NCBI GenBank assembly: GCA_028693165.1
Contig: JAQUVX010000013.1
Span: forward strand, 35,864-99,863
Source: Lachnospiraceae bacterium
Lineage (GTDB): Bacteria > Bacillota > Clostridia > Lachnospirales > Lachnospiraceae
Length of the DNA stretch: 64,000 nt
Reading direction: 5' to 3'
In this document: positions 8,296-16,441 of the stretch, piece by piece
Layout of the letters: every line of letters starts with the position of its first letter
Numbering within the stretch: the stretch's first letter is position 1
Notes under the pieces: model-generated
The model's database searches: none
What the model was told of the DNA's origin: nothing
Seen by the model: the letters and a program-made list of their open reading frames with translations, nothing else
Translations under genes and position numbers: made by a program

Positions 8296-11200
8296 TTAGT
8301 TATTCAACAGTTCCGCCGGAACTTCCACGCCCTCAATCAGAGCGCCTCTCGTGCCATCAGAAATCTCATTAAAATATTTCCACTCGCCATTCACTTTATT
8401 CCAGCCAACATACATTTTTCCGAAGTTACCGTCATGCTGGTCATGTAAGAAAAACTTATGTCCCTGTGAATCAGTAAACCATCCGGAAATCAGATAACCA
8501 TTGGAATCAAAGCGATACCACTCGGTTTTACCCTGCCAAACCAGATCGTACCATCCATCTTTTGCGTAGTTCTTGTTGGTATACTCATACCACCAGCCGG
8601 TCTCATTCAAATGCCATGCCCCTCCTGCAATCGTTCCTTTTGCAGAAGTGCCAGAGCTGCTGGAACCGCCAGAGCCAGAACCGCCAGAGCCACCAGAGCC
8701 AGAACCGCTTCCATTAGACCTAAGTTCAATTTCTATTGATATTTCTTCTCCATATAATACTTTAGTCTCCGGGACAGAACCTTTAATTGCATAACCAGAG
8801 GGAACCATCAGCGTCATATTACTGCTGTTAAAGGTATAACTTTCTTTCTTCAAGCCTGTCTTTTTGAATGTCTGGCTTCCTTTAACTATATTACTGTATT
8901 TGTATGTAACGTGAAGAATTGCATCTGCCTGTTCCTCCACTACAACCGGTTCTACCTCAACCACAACATCCTTAGACTCTCCATAAACCACAGGGTATCC
9001 TGCAAATGCTTTGACAACCACATAACCCTCTGGAATAATCAGAGCCTTGGCAGTAAATCCAGCGGTCTCACCTTTCATTCCCGTATCCGATAATGTCTGT
9101 TCTCCAATTATATTTTCGCCATGCATATAACGAACACGGAGGGTCGCTGTTCCCTTCTCCACCGGAGTAGTGCTCTCTGATTTCTTAACCACTACCTCTG
9201 CTGCATTATCCTGAATATCAATATTACCTGCAGCGACAATCTCATAGCCCTCTGGAATATCAGTCAACGCGTCTGTATGGAAATAGGTTGTACCCGCTTC
9301 CACCATAACCTTGCCTGTTCCAATGACATTGCCTTCACTGTCCACATAATTTACAGCGATTGTTACCATTTCCGGACGTGGAGCTTCTTCCTCTTCAAAT
9401 ACAGCTTCAATACTGGCATAGCCTACCTGTGAGCCTTCTGGAAAATGGCACAAACCGGACACCCCAAAGGTTTTTGTATTCGCATCCCACGCGATATCAT
9501 CTGCTCCATGTCCTTTCCAGCCTGTAAAACGGTAGCCTTCTTTGGCTTTCACAACCGGAACATCAAACTGCTCGTCTGAGAATTCATCGATTCCGTCAAA
9601 GTGTGCTTCTGCATCTCCATTTTCAAGAGTACCTTTTTGAGGATCTACCGTAAATACTACGGATACTGTACGGCCCTCTTCCGCCGGAATTTCTTCAAAT
9701 ACCGCCTCAATACTGGCATAGCCTACCTGTGAGCCTTCTGGGAAATGGCACAAACCGGACACTCCAAAGGTTTTTGTATTCGCATCCCACGCGATATCAT
9801 CTGCTCCATGTCCTTTCCAGCCTGTAAAACGGTAGCCTTCTTTGGCTTTCACAACCGGAACCTCAAACTGCTCGCCGGAGAACTCATCGATTCCGTCAAA
9901 GTGTGCTTCTGCATCTCCATTTTCAAGAGTACCTTTTTGAGGATCTACCGTAAATACTACGGATACTGTACGGTTCTCTTCCGCCGGAATTTCTTCAAAT
10001 ACCGCCTCAATGAGGGCACGGCCTACCGATTCGCCTTCTGGAAAATGGCACAAACCGGTCACTCCAAAGGTTTTTGTATTCGCATCCCACGCGATATCAT
10101 CTGCTCCATGTCCCTTCCAGCCTGTAAAACGGTAGCCTTCTTTGGCTTTCACAACCGGAACATCAAACTGCTCGTCTGAGAACTCATCGATTCCGTCAAA
10201 GTGTGCTTCTGCATCTCCATTTTCAAGAGTACCTTTTTGAGGATCTACCGTAAATACTACGGATACTGTACGGTTCTCTTCCGCCGGAATTTCTTCAAAT
10301 ACAGCCTCAATGAGAGCACGGCCTACCGATTCGCCTTCCGGGAAATGGCACAAGCCGGTTACTCCAAACGTTTTTGTATTTGCATCCCACTCGATAGCTT
10401 CTGCTCCTTGTCCTTTCCAGCCTGTAAAACGGTAGCCTTCTTTGGCTGTCACAACCGGAACCTCATACTGCTCGTCTGAGAACTCATCGATTCCATCAAA
10501 GCGTGCTTCTGCATCTCCATTTTCAAGGGTACCTTTTTGAGGATCTACCGTAAATACTATGGATACTGTGCGGTTCTCTTCCGCCGGAGTTTCTTCCTCA
10601 AACAAAGCCGTTATCGTTGCATAACCTTCCAACTCATCCCCAAGGAAGAAACATAGCCCTTCCATCGTAAAAGTTTTAATGTCTGCATTCCACTCGATAT
10701 CATCTGCTCCACTTACTTGCCAGCCCACAAACTGGTAACCGTCCTTTGCTATTACTTCAGGGACTTCATGCTCTGTCTCCGAGAGTTCTTCATCTTCATA
10801 CAATAGCGAATTATCATCATTGCCAGCAAACGTACCTTTTTCCGGATCTATTATGAAAGTAACTTTTGATATGCGGTTTTCTGATCTCTGAATTTCGCCA
10901 GCTCTGGTTAAATCCAGATGCGTTATCTCAGAAACTTCTGCTTCATCCACTAAATCATTTTTCAGCTCATCTTCTACATTTATTTCCTTCTCCGCCTCGG
11001 TTGCTTCCTCCGCCTCGGTTGCTTCCTCTGCCTCGGTTTCTTCCTCCGCCTCGGTCTCTTCCTCCGCCTCGGTCTCTTCCTCTGCCTCGGTTTCTTCCTC
11101 TGCCTCGGTTTCTTCCTCTGCCTCGGTTTCTTCCTCAACTTCAGCTTCTTCGACCGTTTTTTCTTCTGCCTCATCAGCGTCTGACTCTCCAGCAAACACT

Positions 11201-11325
11201 TCTCCGCTTTCATTAACCATTTGAAGTGTCGGTACTTGTGCCATTGCAACCGTAACATTGCTTGAGAGCAACGATCCAATAGTAATTGCCGACACTACAC
11301 GAACTGCAAGCTTCTTCTTATACAT
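8296..11325 (-). CDS. Large repeat-containing surface protein with wall-binding C-terminus
   Basis: 1009-residue exported protein, probably displayed on the cell surface. Order of parts: signal peptide (MYKKKLAVRVVSAITIGSLL...); acidic linker of eight six-residue EEETEA/EEATEA repeats (about 65-112); five beta-rich modules of about 100 residues with the InlB-B-like pattern 'VFTVDPQKGTLENGD ... EGYRFTGWKG', four of them nearly identical; two or three MucBP-like modules ('YVDSEGNVIGTGKVMVEAG'); a Gly/Ser linker; and C-terminal aromatic wall-binding repeats (GWWYEYTNKN, EWYRFDSNGYLISGWF). ATG 11325 is chosen because AGGAGG lies at proper spacing and the signal peptide follows at once. It has its own promoter and terminator. 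A role in adhesion or cell-cell contact is inferred from architecture only. Confidence 0.85.
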   Translation of the reverse strand: MYKKKLAVRVVSAITIGSLLSSNVTVAMAQVPTLQMVNESGEVFAGESDADEAEEKTVEEAEVEEETEAEEETEAEEETEAEEETEAEEETEAEEETEAEEATEAEEATEAEKEINVEDELKNDLVDEAEVSEITHLDLTRAGEIQRSENRISKVTFIIDPEKGTFAGNDDNSLLYEDEELSETEHEVPEVIAKDGYQFVGWQVSGADDIEWNADIKTFTMEGLCFFLGDELEGYATITALFEEETPAEENRTVSIVFTVDPQKGTLENGDAEARFDGIDEFSDEQYEVPVVTAKEGYRFTGWKGQGAEAIEWDANTKTFGVTGLCHFPEGESVGRALIEAVFEEIPAEENRTVSVVFTVDPQKGTLENGDAEAHFDGIDEFSDEQFDVPVVKAKEGYRFTGWKGHGADDIAWDANTKTFGVTGLCHFPEGESVGRALIEAVFEEIPAEENRTVSVVFTVDPQKGTLENGDAEAHFDGIDEFSGEQFEVPVVKAKEGYRFTGWKGHGADDIAWDANTKTFGVSGLCHFPEGSQVGYASIEAVFEEIPAEEGRTVSVVFTVDPQKGTLENGDAEAHFDGIDEFSDEQFDVPVVKAKEGYRFTGWKGHGADDIAWDANTKTFGVSGLCHFPEGSQVGYASIEAVFEEEEAPRPEMVTIAVNYVDSEGNVIGTGKVMVEAGTTYFHTDALTDIPEGYEIVAAGNIDIQDNAAEVVVKKSESTTPVEKGTATLRVRYMHGENIIGEQTLSDTGMKGETAGFTAKALIIPEGYVVVKAFAGYPVVYGESKDVVVEVEPVVVEEQADAILHVTYKYSNIVKGSQTFKKTGLKKESYTFNSSNMTLMVPSGYAIKGSVPETKVLYGEEISIEIELRSNGSGSGSGGSGGSGSGGSSSSGTSAKGTIAGGAWHLNETGWWYEYTNKNYAKDGWYDLVWQGKTEWYRFDSNGYLISGWFTDSQGHKFFLHDQHDGNFGKMYVGWNKVNGEWKYFNEISDGTRGALIEGVEVPAELLNN
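9421..10620 (-). repeat. Four tandem 300-bp repeats coding for 100-residue modules
   Basis: The same 300-bp unit recurs in exact register at 9421, 9721, 10021 and 10321, with few base differences between copies (the units differ mainly at the FPEGSQVGYA versus FPEGESVGRA segment). A fifth, diverged module lies at about 10600-10870. Because the period is a multiple of three, gain or loss of units keeps the frame open. Confidence 0.95.
10991..11134 (-). repeat. Eight tandem 18-bp repeats coding for Glu-rich linker
   Basis: Eight copies of an 18-bp unit (plus strand TCTGCCTCGGTTTCTTCC with small variation) code for six-residue Glu/Thr/Ala repeats just after the signal peptide region. Low-complexity, likely an extended acidic spacer that can vary in length. 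Confidence 0.93.
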
Positions 11326-11473
11326 ACTGCTTCCTCCTAAATAAAAGTATTTTGTGCAATCCCCCCGCTTGTCCATCTTTTAATACCTTTTTAGCGCACA
11401 TGCAAAAGGAATTAGTAGATATGTGTTTTTCTCATTAAATATGTTTAGGAAATCACACATAATCTATTTTCTA

Positions 11474-11501
11474 ATTATAACATCATTTGCAGGAATGTCA
11501 A
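11474..11501 (-). promoter_or_regulatory. Consensus promoter of the repeat surface protein
   Basis: On the minus strand TTGACA (11501-11496), 16 bp, TATAAT (11479-11474). It leaves an untranslated leader of about 140 bases before ATG 11325, unusually long for this window. Confidence 0.75.
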
Positions 11502-11615
11502 TTTAAAGTAATCATCAATGATGTTTATTTATTACCAATATATGTGTACACTAATTGACAAGCAACGAATCATATTCCTTGCAAATACGGATCAGAAGTA
11601 AAATGGAGGCCAGCT

Positions 11616-11924
11616 ATGATTATCAAAACCGCAGAACGCATCAAGGAATTACGGCAAAAGAACAATTTAACACAGTCTGAAATGGCACGGCGGCTTTATG
11701 TTACACGGTCCAGCGTAAACGCATGGGAAATGTCGATTTCAATTCCATCTACAGAAAAAATCACTGAGCTTTGTCAACTGCTGCATACCACCGCAGATTA
11801 TCTTCTGGGTCTGAGCGAGCAGGAGTCCATTCCGATCACAAACTATAATATTGATGAAAAAGAGATACTTTATCGAATGATAAGATATTTTGATTATGTA
11901 CATTTTGAATTGCCGACATCCTAG
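11616..11924 (+). CDS. XRE-family transcriptional regulator
   Basis: 102-residue DNA-binding protein. An HTH_3 domain occupies residues 5-62 (RIKELRQKNNLTQSEMARRL, then VTRSSVNAWEMSISIPSTEKI), followed by a short tail with no known sensor. GGAGG precedes the ATG. It is divergent from the large surface-protein gene and 290 bp from it, so it could regulate that gene or itself; an inverted repeat around CATCAATGATG (about 11513-11523) in the shared interval is a possible operator. Function is inferred from the fold and position. Confidence 0.85.
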   Translation: MIIKTAERIKELRQKNNLTQSEMARRLYVTRSSVNAWEMSISIPSTEKITELCQLLHTTADYLLGLSEQESIPITNYNIDEKEILYRMIRYFDYVHFELPTS

Positions 11925-11989
11925 CATTTTGAAATGCCATTTTGAATCAGATTGTTTTAATATCAGGAGTTCTTTGGATTACCAAAAAA

Positions 11990-12226
11990 CAAGCAAAGTG
12001 CACTGGACAAACCTCCTCCAGTTGACTTGAAATCCTTCATTGCACGACCAACCTCAAAACATCGGGGGAAGCGGCTGTATTCTCACCATTCACGTCCACA
12101 ACCGTGTTGCTTTCAGTGAATAGGAGCATCTCTACTGTCCTCCCAAGGCTCGCTTACTGCGGTACGGCTTATACCTTACCGCATGGTACTTTTACCCATC
12201 GAACTTCAAGCCCCTTGCTTGGGCTT
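11990..12226. other. Structured element without ORF; possible ncRNA or mobile-element remnant
   Basis: The 11925-12272 gap holds no convincing gene but several clear inverted repeats: CAAG...CTTG enclosing CTGGA/TCCAG (11990-12029), ATTCAC/GTGAAT enclosing CAAC/GTTG (12088-12121), GCGGTA/TACCGC (12159-12182), GGTA/TACC (12185-12196) and AAGCCC/GGGCTT (12208-12226). Such a series suggests a folded RNA or the 3' end of an IS200/IS605-type element with its guide-like RNA. Read on the minus strand, short frames such as TVVDVNGENTAASPDVLRL appear but are interrupted. No family could be confirmed. Confidence 0.35.
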
Positions 12227-12272
12227 ACCCTATTATACAAAAAAAGGACTCCATACCGAAATATGAAATCCT

Positions 12273-12614
12273 TTAATCTAATTTTGTTATTCTTTTTATG
12301 ATGGACTGCCAATACATTCTATCCTTTAGTACTCTAACCACCAAAATATGATTTGCTTCTATAACAAAAAATATCAAGTATGTGCTATATGGCTTATATA
12401 GCACCTCCAATCCCTCAATATACATACCCGTACTCGAATATGCCTCTGGAAATGGCTGTAATTTATTAATCGCTATTTTTATATTTTTTGAAAAACTTTC
12501 AGCTGTTTCTCTATATTTGAATGTTTCCAAAATATAGCGTTTTGTATTCTTAATGTCCTCTTTGGCATCAAAAGACAATTTTATCTTGTACCTGTCTGGC
12601 TGGTGTAAGTTCAT
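12273..12614 (-). CDS. RelE/ParE-family toxin
   Basis: 113-residue protein with the RelE/ParE fold pattern: an N-terminal strand (YKIKLSFDAKEDI), two helices (about 18-50), then strands including GLEVLYKPYSTYLIFFVIEA and the closing HILVVRVLKDRMYW. Members either cut mRNA at the ribosome or poison gyrase; which applies cannot be told here. ATG 12614 has AGGAG five bases upstream and lies 8 bp after the small antitoxin gene. It is the second gene of a toxin-antitoxin operon with its own promoter. Confidence 0.8.
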   Translation of the reverse strand: MNLHQPDRYKIKLSFDAKEDIKNTKRYILETFKYRETAESFSKNIKIAINKLQPFPEAYSSTGMYIEGLEVLYKPYSTYLIFFVIEANHILVVRVLKDRMYWQSIIKRITKLD

Positions 12615-12622
12615 GCATACTC

Positions 12623-12787
12623 CTAAATTTTATCAATCTCATCCCATGCTTCTTCTATCGAATAAACATCTCCGTTTTTAATGCTCTTGATACCCTTTTC
12701 CAGCTCTTTTCTTAAAGCATTGATAGCATCATTTTTTGTATATCCTTTTGCGTTACTGCAAGTAGTGCTCTCTGCTACTGGTGCCAT
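12623..12787 (-). CDS. Small antitoxin of the RelE/ParE module
   Basis: 54-residue ORF starting MAPVAESTTCSNAKGYTKND and ending in an acidic helix (SIEEAWDEIDKI). The basic middle and acidic amphipathic C-terminus fit the part of an antitoxin that wraps the toxin. AAAGGAG precedes the ATG, a strong promoter lies upstream, and the toxin gene follows after 8 bp, the usual order. The antitoxin family was not recognised; the role is inferred from context. Confidence 0.7.
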   Translation of the reverse strand: MAPVAESTTCSNAKGYTKNDAINALRKELEKGIKSIKNGDVYSIEEAWDEIDKI

Positions 12788-12840
12788 ATTGTTCACTCCT
12801 TTGCTTTCTTGCTACTCGTTTCATTCAAACTATCACTTAT

Positions 12841-12869
12841 ATTATATCCGAATCCTCACACAGTAGCAA
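12841..12869 (-). promoter_or_regulatory. Promoter of the toxin-antitoxin operon
   Basis: On the minus strand TTGCTA (12869-12864), 17 bp, TATAAT (12846-12841), about 55 bases before the antitoxin ATG. Confidence 0.7.
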
Positions 12870-12879
12870 CAAAATCTTT

Positions 12880-12910
12880 TTTTGAGCAAAGAGTCCGGCT
12901 TGCCGGACTC
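12880..12910 (-). terminator. Likely terminator of rpsF-ssb-rpsR within the repeat
   Basis: On the minus strand the perfect nine-pair stem GAGTCCGGC/GCCGGACTC is followed by TTTGCTC. It lies about 145 bp past the rpsR stop and just before the toxin-antitoxin promoter. The T-tract is short, so efficiency is uncertain. Confidence 0.5.
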
Positions 12911-13014
12911 CTGCGCCGGAGCGCGGTCGCTTCAGCGACCATATACCTTAGCGCGGAGTGCGCATCCCCCGGAGGGTTTTTGTATCATAGGGCGCACCCT
13001 ATGATACAAAAAAA
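12885..13014. repeat. Dispersed GC-rich palindromic repeat, full copy
   Basis: About 130 bp of nested palindromes: GAGTCCGGC-TT-GCCGGACTC (12891-12910), GGTCGCT-TC-AGCGACC (12925-12940), a GCGCGGAGTGCGCATCC segment, and a 16-bp stem with a four-base loop (12977-13012) whose left arm begins with five T and right arm ends with five A. Parts of it recur at 8032-8103 and 34842-34856. The last palindrome has A residues after the stem on both strands, so it is not an ordinary terminator. Confidence 0.7.
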
Positions 13015-13055
13015 GAACCCCGCACGTTTCCATGCGAAGTTCTGTAAGATGCAAA

Positions 13056-13322
13056 TTAATCCATTGTATACGGCATGAGAGAAATGTGACGTGCTCTCTT
13101 GATCGCAACGGTCAGAGCTCTCTGATGTTTTGCACAGTTTCCGGTAATTCTTCTCGGAAGAATTTTACCTCTCTCAGATACATATCTTTTCAGCTTATTG
13201 GTGTCCTTGTAATCAATTACGCCGTTCTTTTCGCCGCAGAATACACAGACTTTCTTTCTTCTACGCATGCCGCCTCTTCTTACTTTAGAGCCGTCAGCCT
13301 TATCAGTTCTATTGAATGCCAT
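13056..13322 (-). CDS. rpsR: 30S ribosomal protein S18
   Basis: 88-residue small-subunit protein that pairs with S6 on the platform of the 30S particle. The family signature runs through [20 protein letters not shown] and [21 protein letters not shown] pair (about 25-28) with a later CAKH could form the zinc-binding version of S18. ATG 13322 (MAFNRTDK) is chosen over an earlier in-frame start because AGGAGG lies eight bases upstream. It is the last gene of rpsF-ssb-rpsR. Confidence 0.97.
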   Translation of the reverse strand: MAFNRTDKADGSKVRRGGMRRRKKVCVFCGEKNGVIDYKDTNKLKRYVSERGKILPRRITGNCAKHQRALTVAIKRARHISLMPYTMD

Positions 13323-13379
13323 TGGTACTGCCTCCTTCTTCAAATAATCCGTGCCTGTCCAACCAAAGCAAATGTGCGC

Positions 13380-13841
13380 TTAGTTGAACGGCAATCCTTC
13401 ATCTTCCACACCATCCGGAATGTTCATGAAGCCATCGCCGATCGCACTGGTCGGAGCCGGTCTGGAGGTCGGCTGATAGCTTCCGCCATCTCCGCCGCCG
13501 TTTCCTGCTGAACCCTTGCTGTCTGCAAACTCCTGATCATCCGCGATGATCTCCGTGGTATAAACACGCTGACCTTCTTTGTTGGTGTAGCTGCCAGTCT
13601 GAATCCGGCCGGATACCAGCACTCTCATGCCCTGACGGAAATACTTCTCGGCAAACTCGCCTGCTCTGTCAAATGCAACAATGTTGATGAAATCAGCGGT
13701 CTGCTCTGCGCCGTCCTGACTTCTGCGTCCTCTGCGATCTACTGCAAGCGTATATCTTGCGATCGCCATGGAACGTTCTCCCTGTGAATATCTCACTTCC
13801 GGATCTCTGGTCAATCTTCCCATAAGAATTGCTCTATTCAT
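13380..13841 (-). CDS. ssb: Single-stranded DNA-binding protein
   Basis: 153-residue tetrameric protein that coats single-stranded DNA in replication and repair. An N-terminal OB-fold (MNRAILMGRLTRDPEVRY to about residue 105) is followed by a Gly/Ser/Pro-rich linker and a short acidic tail ending DEGLPFN, close to the usual DDDLPF partner-binding peptide but with one residue after it. The position between rpsF and rpsR is the standard Firmicutes arrangement. The ribosome-binding site (GAAGAG) is weaker than its neighbours'. Confidence 0.97.
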   Translation of the reverse strand: MNRAILMGRLTRDPEVRYSQGERSMAIARYTLAVDRRGRRSQDGAEQTADFINIVAFDRAGEFAEKYFRQGMRVLVSGRIQTGSYTNKEGQRVYTTEIIADDQEFADSKGSAGNGGGDGGSYQPTSRPAPTSAIGDGFMNIPDGVEDEGLPFN

Positions 13842-13884
13842 ACCATCACTCTTCTTTCTTAAACTGGTCGTCTATAATCTTCTA

Positions 13885-14178
13885 TTATTTCTCGTCCTGT
13901 TTAACGCAAAGATATCTGATAACCGGCTCCATGATACGAATGTTGTCTTCAACTTCGTTGGAACAATCGGAATTCTCAGACTCAAACTTGATAAAATAGT
14001 AGAAAGCTTCTTTCATCTTCTGGATTTCGTAAGCAAGTCTCTTCTTGCCCCAGTCATCCACACCGGTTACGGTGCCACCGAAGCGGGTAATGTAACCCTG
14101 TACCTTCTCCAGTGCTGCAGCTCTCTCCTCATCTTCAAGTTTTGCGCTCAGAACAACTGCTAATTCGTATTTGTTCAT
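13885..14178 (-). CDS. rpsF: 30S ribosomal protein S6
   Basis: 97-residue small-subunit protein binding 16S rRNA with S18. Signature features are MNKYELAVVLSAKLEDEE at the start, the DWGKKRLAYEIQKMKEAFYYF motif around residues 42-62, and a C-terminal strand IMEPVIRYLCVKQ. AGGAGG precedes the ATG. First gene of rpsF-ssb-rpsR. Confidence 0.97.
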   Translation of the reverse strand: MNKYELAVVLSAKLEDEERAAALEKVQGYITRFGGTVTGVDDWGKKRLAYEIQKMKEAFYYFIKFESENSDCSNEVEDNIRIMEPVIRYLCVKQDEK

Positions 14179-14252
14179 TGCTTTACCTCCTTGTGGTCTC
14201 TGGCCCTTGACTTCAGTATCAAGAGCAAGGAATTATTGTGTCACGAATATCA

Positions 14253-14281
14253 ATTTTACCAGAAGGCGACAATAAATGCAA
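14253..14281 (-). promoter_or_regulatory. Promoter of rpsF-ssb-rpsR
   Basis: On the minus strand TTGCAT (14281-14276), 17 bp, TAAAAT (14258-14253). A leader of about 65 bases follows, with a CTTGA/TCAAG hairpin and an outer CCTTG/CAAGG pairing that would sequester part of the ribosome-binding region. The CCG trinucleotide of the S6:S18 autoregulatory motif was not seen, so that family is not claimed. Confidence 0.65.
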
Positions 14282-14294
14282 GCCCTTTTTCCAT

Positions 14295-15791
14295 CTATTG
14301 CATGCTTTTTTTCATTTTCAGGCGATCCATCTGCTGCTTGCACCACGGAATGTTGCTCAAAATCATTCCCAGTGTGCAGATCAGCAGCACAATGGTAATC
14401 GGATGTCCAAACAACGCCAGGATTTTGTTGTCTGCCACAGAAGCAAGCGACACGGCACGGCGGAAATTGGAATCCATCATCTTTCCCAGCACCAGGGCCA
14501 GAACCAGCGGTGCCGCCGGATAGCCGCGCCTGCGCATCAGGAAGCCAAGCAGTCCGAATGCAAACATCAGGCCCACATCGAACAGTCGGTTATTGCAGGC
14601 AAAAGAACCGACCACGCAGAGCACCGTCACAATCGGAAGCAGGATGTTCTTCGGAACCGCAATCATCCTGCTGATCTTCGGTGCCACTAAAAGGCCCAGC
14701 ACCAGCAAGGCCACACAGGCGATCAGACCGGCAATCAGAATCGCGTGGAACGAACTGATGCTTTCTTTGATAAACATCGGGCCCGGCTTCAGACCGTGCA
14801 CGTAAAATACCGACAGAATGATCGCCGTCACGGCATCGCCCGGCACCGCCAGGGTCAGCATGGGAATCAAGGCCCCGCCGATGCAGGCATTGTTGGAGGA
14901 TTCGCTCGCAACGATTCCTTCCACTGCGCCCTCGCCAAACGGCACCTCCGGATTCCGGACCAGACGCTTCGCTTCATTATAAGAAAGAAACGCCGCCACC
15001 GGACCGCCCGCGCCCGGAAGCGCACCGATCACCGTACCGATGGCCGAGGTATAAAGCGCCAGCTTCCAGTGCTTCATGGTCTCCATCAAACTGATCCGCC
15101 GGCGTTCCATGTTCTCAACCACCTGTTTCAAATTTGCATCATATACCACACTCAGCACCTCGGCAAAGCCAAACAGACCAACCAGCGCCGGAACCGTGTT
15201 GATGCCGCCCTTTAAATTTCCGATTCCGAAAACCAGCCGCGGTGTTCCCACCAGCGGATCCAGTCCGATCATACTGATGATCAGGCCAAGAGCCGCCGCG
15301 ATCAGACCTTTGGTATAATTTTTCGCCGTCACAGAACCAACGGTGGTCAGTCCAAACAACGCCAGCAGGAAATAATCCATCGGGCGGAATTTGAGCGCGA
15401 TATCCGATACCGGCCCCGCCAGTAGACCCAGGGCTGCCAGACCGAACACGCTTCCGAAGAAGGAATAGATCGTCGCATAGTACAACGCCTTATAGGCCTG
15501 TCCTTTTTTTGACATCGGATAACCGTCCAGTGTGGTGACCACGGAGGACGGTGCGCCCGGAATATTGATCAGGATCGCGGACACCGCACCGCTGAAAACG
15601 CCCACCACATATACGCCCATGATCATGGCCAGCGCGTCCGTGGTCTCCCAGGTGTAGGTAATCGACACCAGAAGTGCCGTCGCCATCGACACGGAAAGTC
15701 CCGGAATCGAACCGACAAACAGACCCGCCACGGAGCCTAAGAATACCAGTAATATAAAATGTAAATCTACAATGGATAACATCTCTGCCAT
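14295..15791 (-). CDS. Tripartite tricarboxylate transporter, large permease TctA (system 1)
   Basis: 498-residue membrane protein with about 11-12 hydrophobic segments, forming the channel subunit of a TTT transporter that imports citrate-like or other carboxylates using an ion gradient. Family marks are the 'GLFVGSIPGLSVSMATALL' start and repeated Gly/Pro motifs in both halves (GALPGAGGPVAAFLSYNEAKR, IPMLTLAVPGDAVTAIIL). ATG 15791 has GGAGG upstream and excludes an 18-residue non-hydrophobic extension. It follows tctB by 13 bp. The substrate is set by TctC and is unknown. Confidence 0.95.
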   Translation of the reverse strand: MAEMLSIVDLHFILLVFLGSVAGLFVGSIPGLSVSMATALLVSITYTWETTDALAMIMGVYVVGVFSGAVSAILINIPGAPSSVVTTLDGYPMSKKGQAYKALYYATIYSFFGSVFGLAALGLLAGPVSDIALKFRPMDYFLLALFGLTTVGSVTAKNYTKGLIAAALGLIISMIGLDPLVGTPRLVFGIGNLKGGINTVPALVGLFGFAEVLSVVYDANLKQVVENMERRRISLMETMKHWKLALYTSAIGTVIGALPGAGGPVAAFLSYNEAKRLVRNPEVPFGEGAVEGIVASESSNNACIGGALIPMLTLAVPGDAVTAIILSVFYVHGLKPGPMFIKESISSFHAILIAGLIACVALLVLGLLVAPKISRMIAVPKNILLPIVTVLCVVGSFACNNRLFDVGLMFAFGLLGFLMRRRGYPAAPLVLALVLGKMMDSNFRRAVSLASVADNKILALFGHPITIVLLICTLGMILSNIPWCKQQMDRLKMKKSMQ

Positions 15792-15804
15792 TTCTCTCCG
15801 CCTC

Positions 15805-16362
15805 CTATGGTAACAGTACGTGCAGCAACGCGCGGAATGCCACACTCAAAAATAAGGTCGTGCAGACCGGCACCGCCGCCAGTACCAGTATCTTTCGCAC
15901 ACCGAGGTACAACATCATCGCCACCAGAAATACGAATGTGACAATCTCAAAATTCGACACGGTCAGAGACCAGGACAGAATCCCGAAGGTAATATATGGA
16001 ATCTTCAGCATACCAAGCGCCAGATAGTACAGCAGGCTCATGCCAACCACAATCACAACCGGCAGCCACTGTCCCTTCTGCGCCTGATCCGGTGTCGAAA
16101 CAGCCGATGCCGGGGCAGACTGCGCCGCCTGCTGCGAACCGCACGCTTTCGCACCTGCCCGCATCCCCTGATACAAAAGGCTGATGGACAAGGCTCCAAC
16201 CAGCACCGCCACCAGCACCGGAAACAGATACGGCGACTGTGACCAGTCCTGATTAAATGCTTTGCTGTTGCTGTCCAGCCCGTGAACCAGCAGCGCACCG
16301 CCCAGCAGCAAAAACAGGATTCCCTCCTGTATACTATGATTTCGCAGGATGCTTGATTTCAT
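15805..16362 (-). CDS. Tripartite tricarboxylate transporter, small permease TctB (system 1)
   Basis: 185-residue membrane protein with four predicted helices and a polar Ala/Gln loop around 70-95, as in TctB. It assembles with TctA. It lies 13 bp upstream of tctA and 79 bp downstream of tctC, with a stem-loop in the latter gap. Confidence 0.9.
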   Translation of the reverse strand: MKSSILRNHSIQEGILFLLLGGALLVHGLDSNSKAFNQDWSQSPYLFPVLVAVLVGALSISLLYQGMRAGAKACGSQQAAQSAPASAVSTPDQAQKGQWLPVVIVVGMSLLYYLALGMLKIPYITFGILSWSLTVSNFEIVTFVFLVAMMLYLGVRKILVLAAVPVCTTLFLSVAFRALLHVLLP

Positions 16363-16386
16363 CTTTCTTTCCTCTCTTATCCAACA

Positions 16387-16414
16387 GACTGCCCGGCTGT
16401 TACACCGGGCAGTC
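16387..16414 (-). other. Intercistronic stem-loop after tctC (system 1)
   Basis: Perfect ten-pair inverted repeat GACTGCCCGG/CCGGGCAGTC with an eight-base loop, between the tctC stop and tctB start. No T-tract follows on the minus strand, so it is more likely an mRNA-stabilising or processing hairpin, which would let the binding protein be made in excess of the permease, than a terminator. Confidence 0.6.
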
Positions 16415-16441
16415 CAGATTTCTTATGTTGATATGCCGCTC

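Noticed and set aside
10991-11134. Tandem 18-bp repeats considered as a CRISPR or satellite
   Set aside because: They are in frame, have no spacers and code for a Glu-rich linker of the surface protein.
12977-13012. 16-pair palindrome as a bidirectional terminator
   Set aside because: After the stem both strands carry A rather than T, so it lacks the U-tract of an intrinsic terminator.
14179-14252. S6:S18 autoregulatory leader before rpsF
   Set aside because: Some hairpin potential exists, but the conserved CCG bulge was not found, so the family is not claimed.
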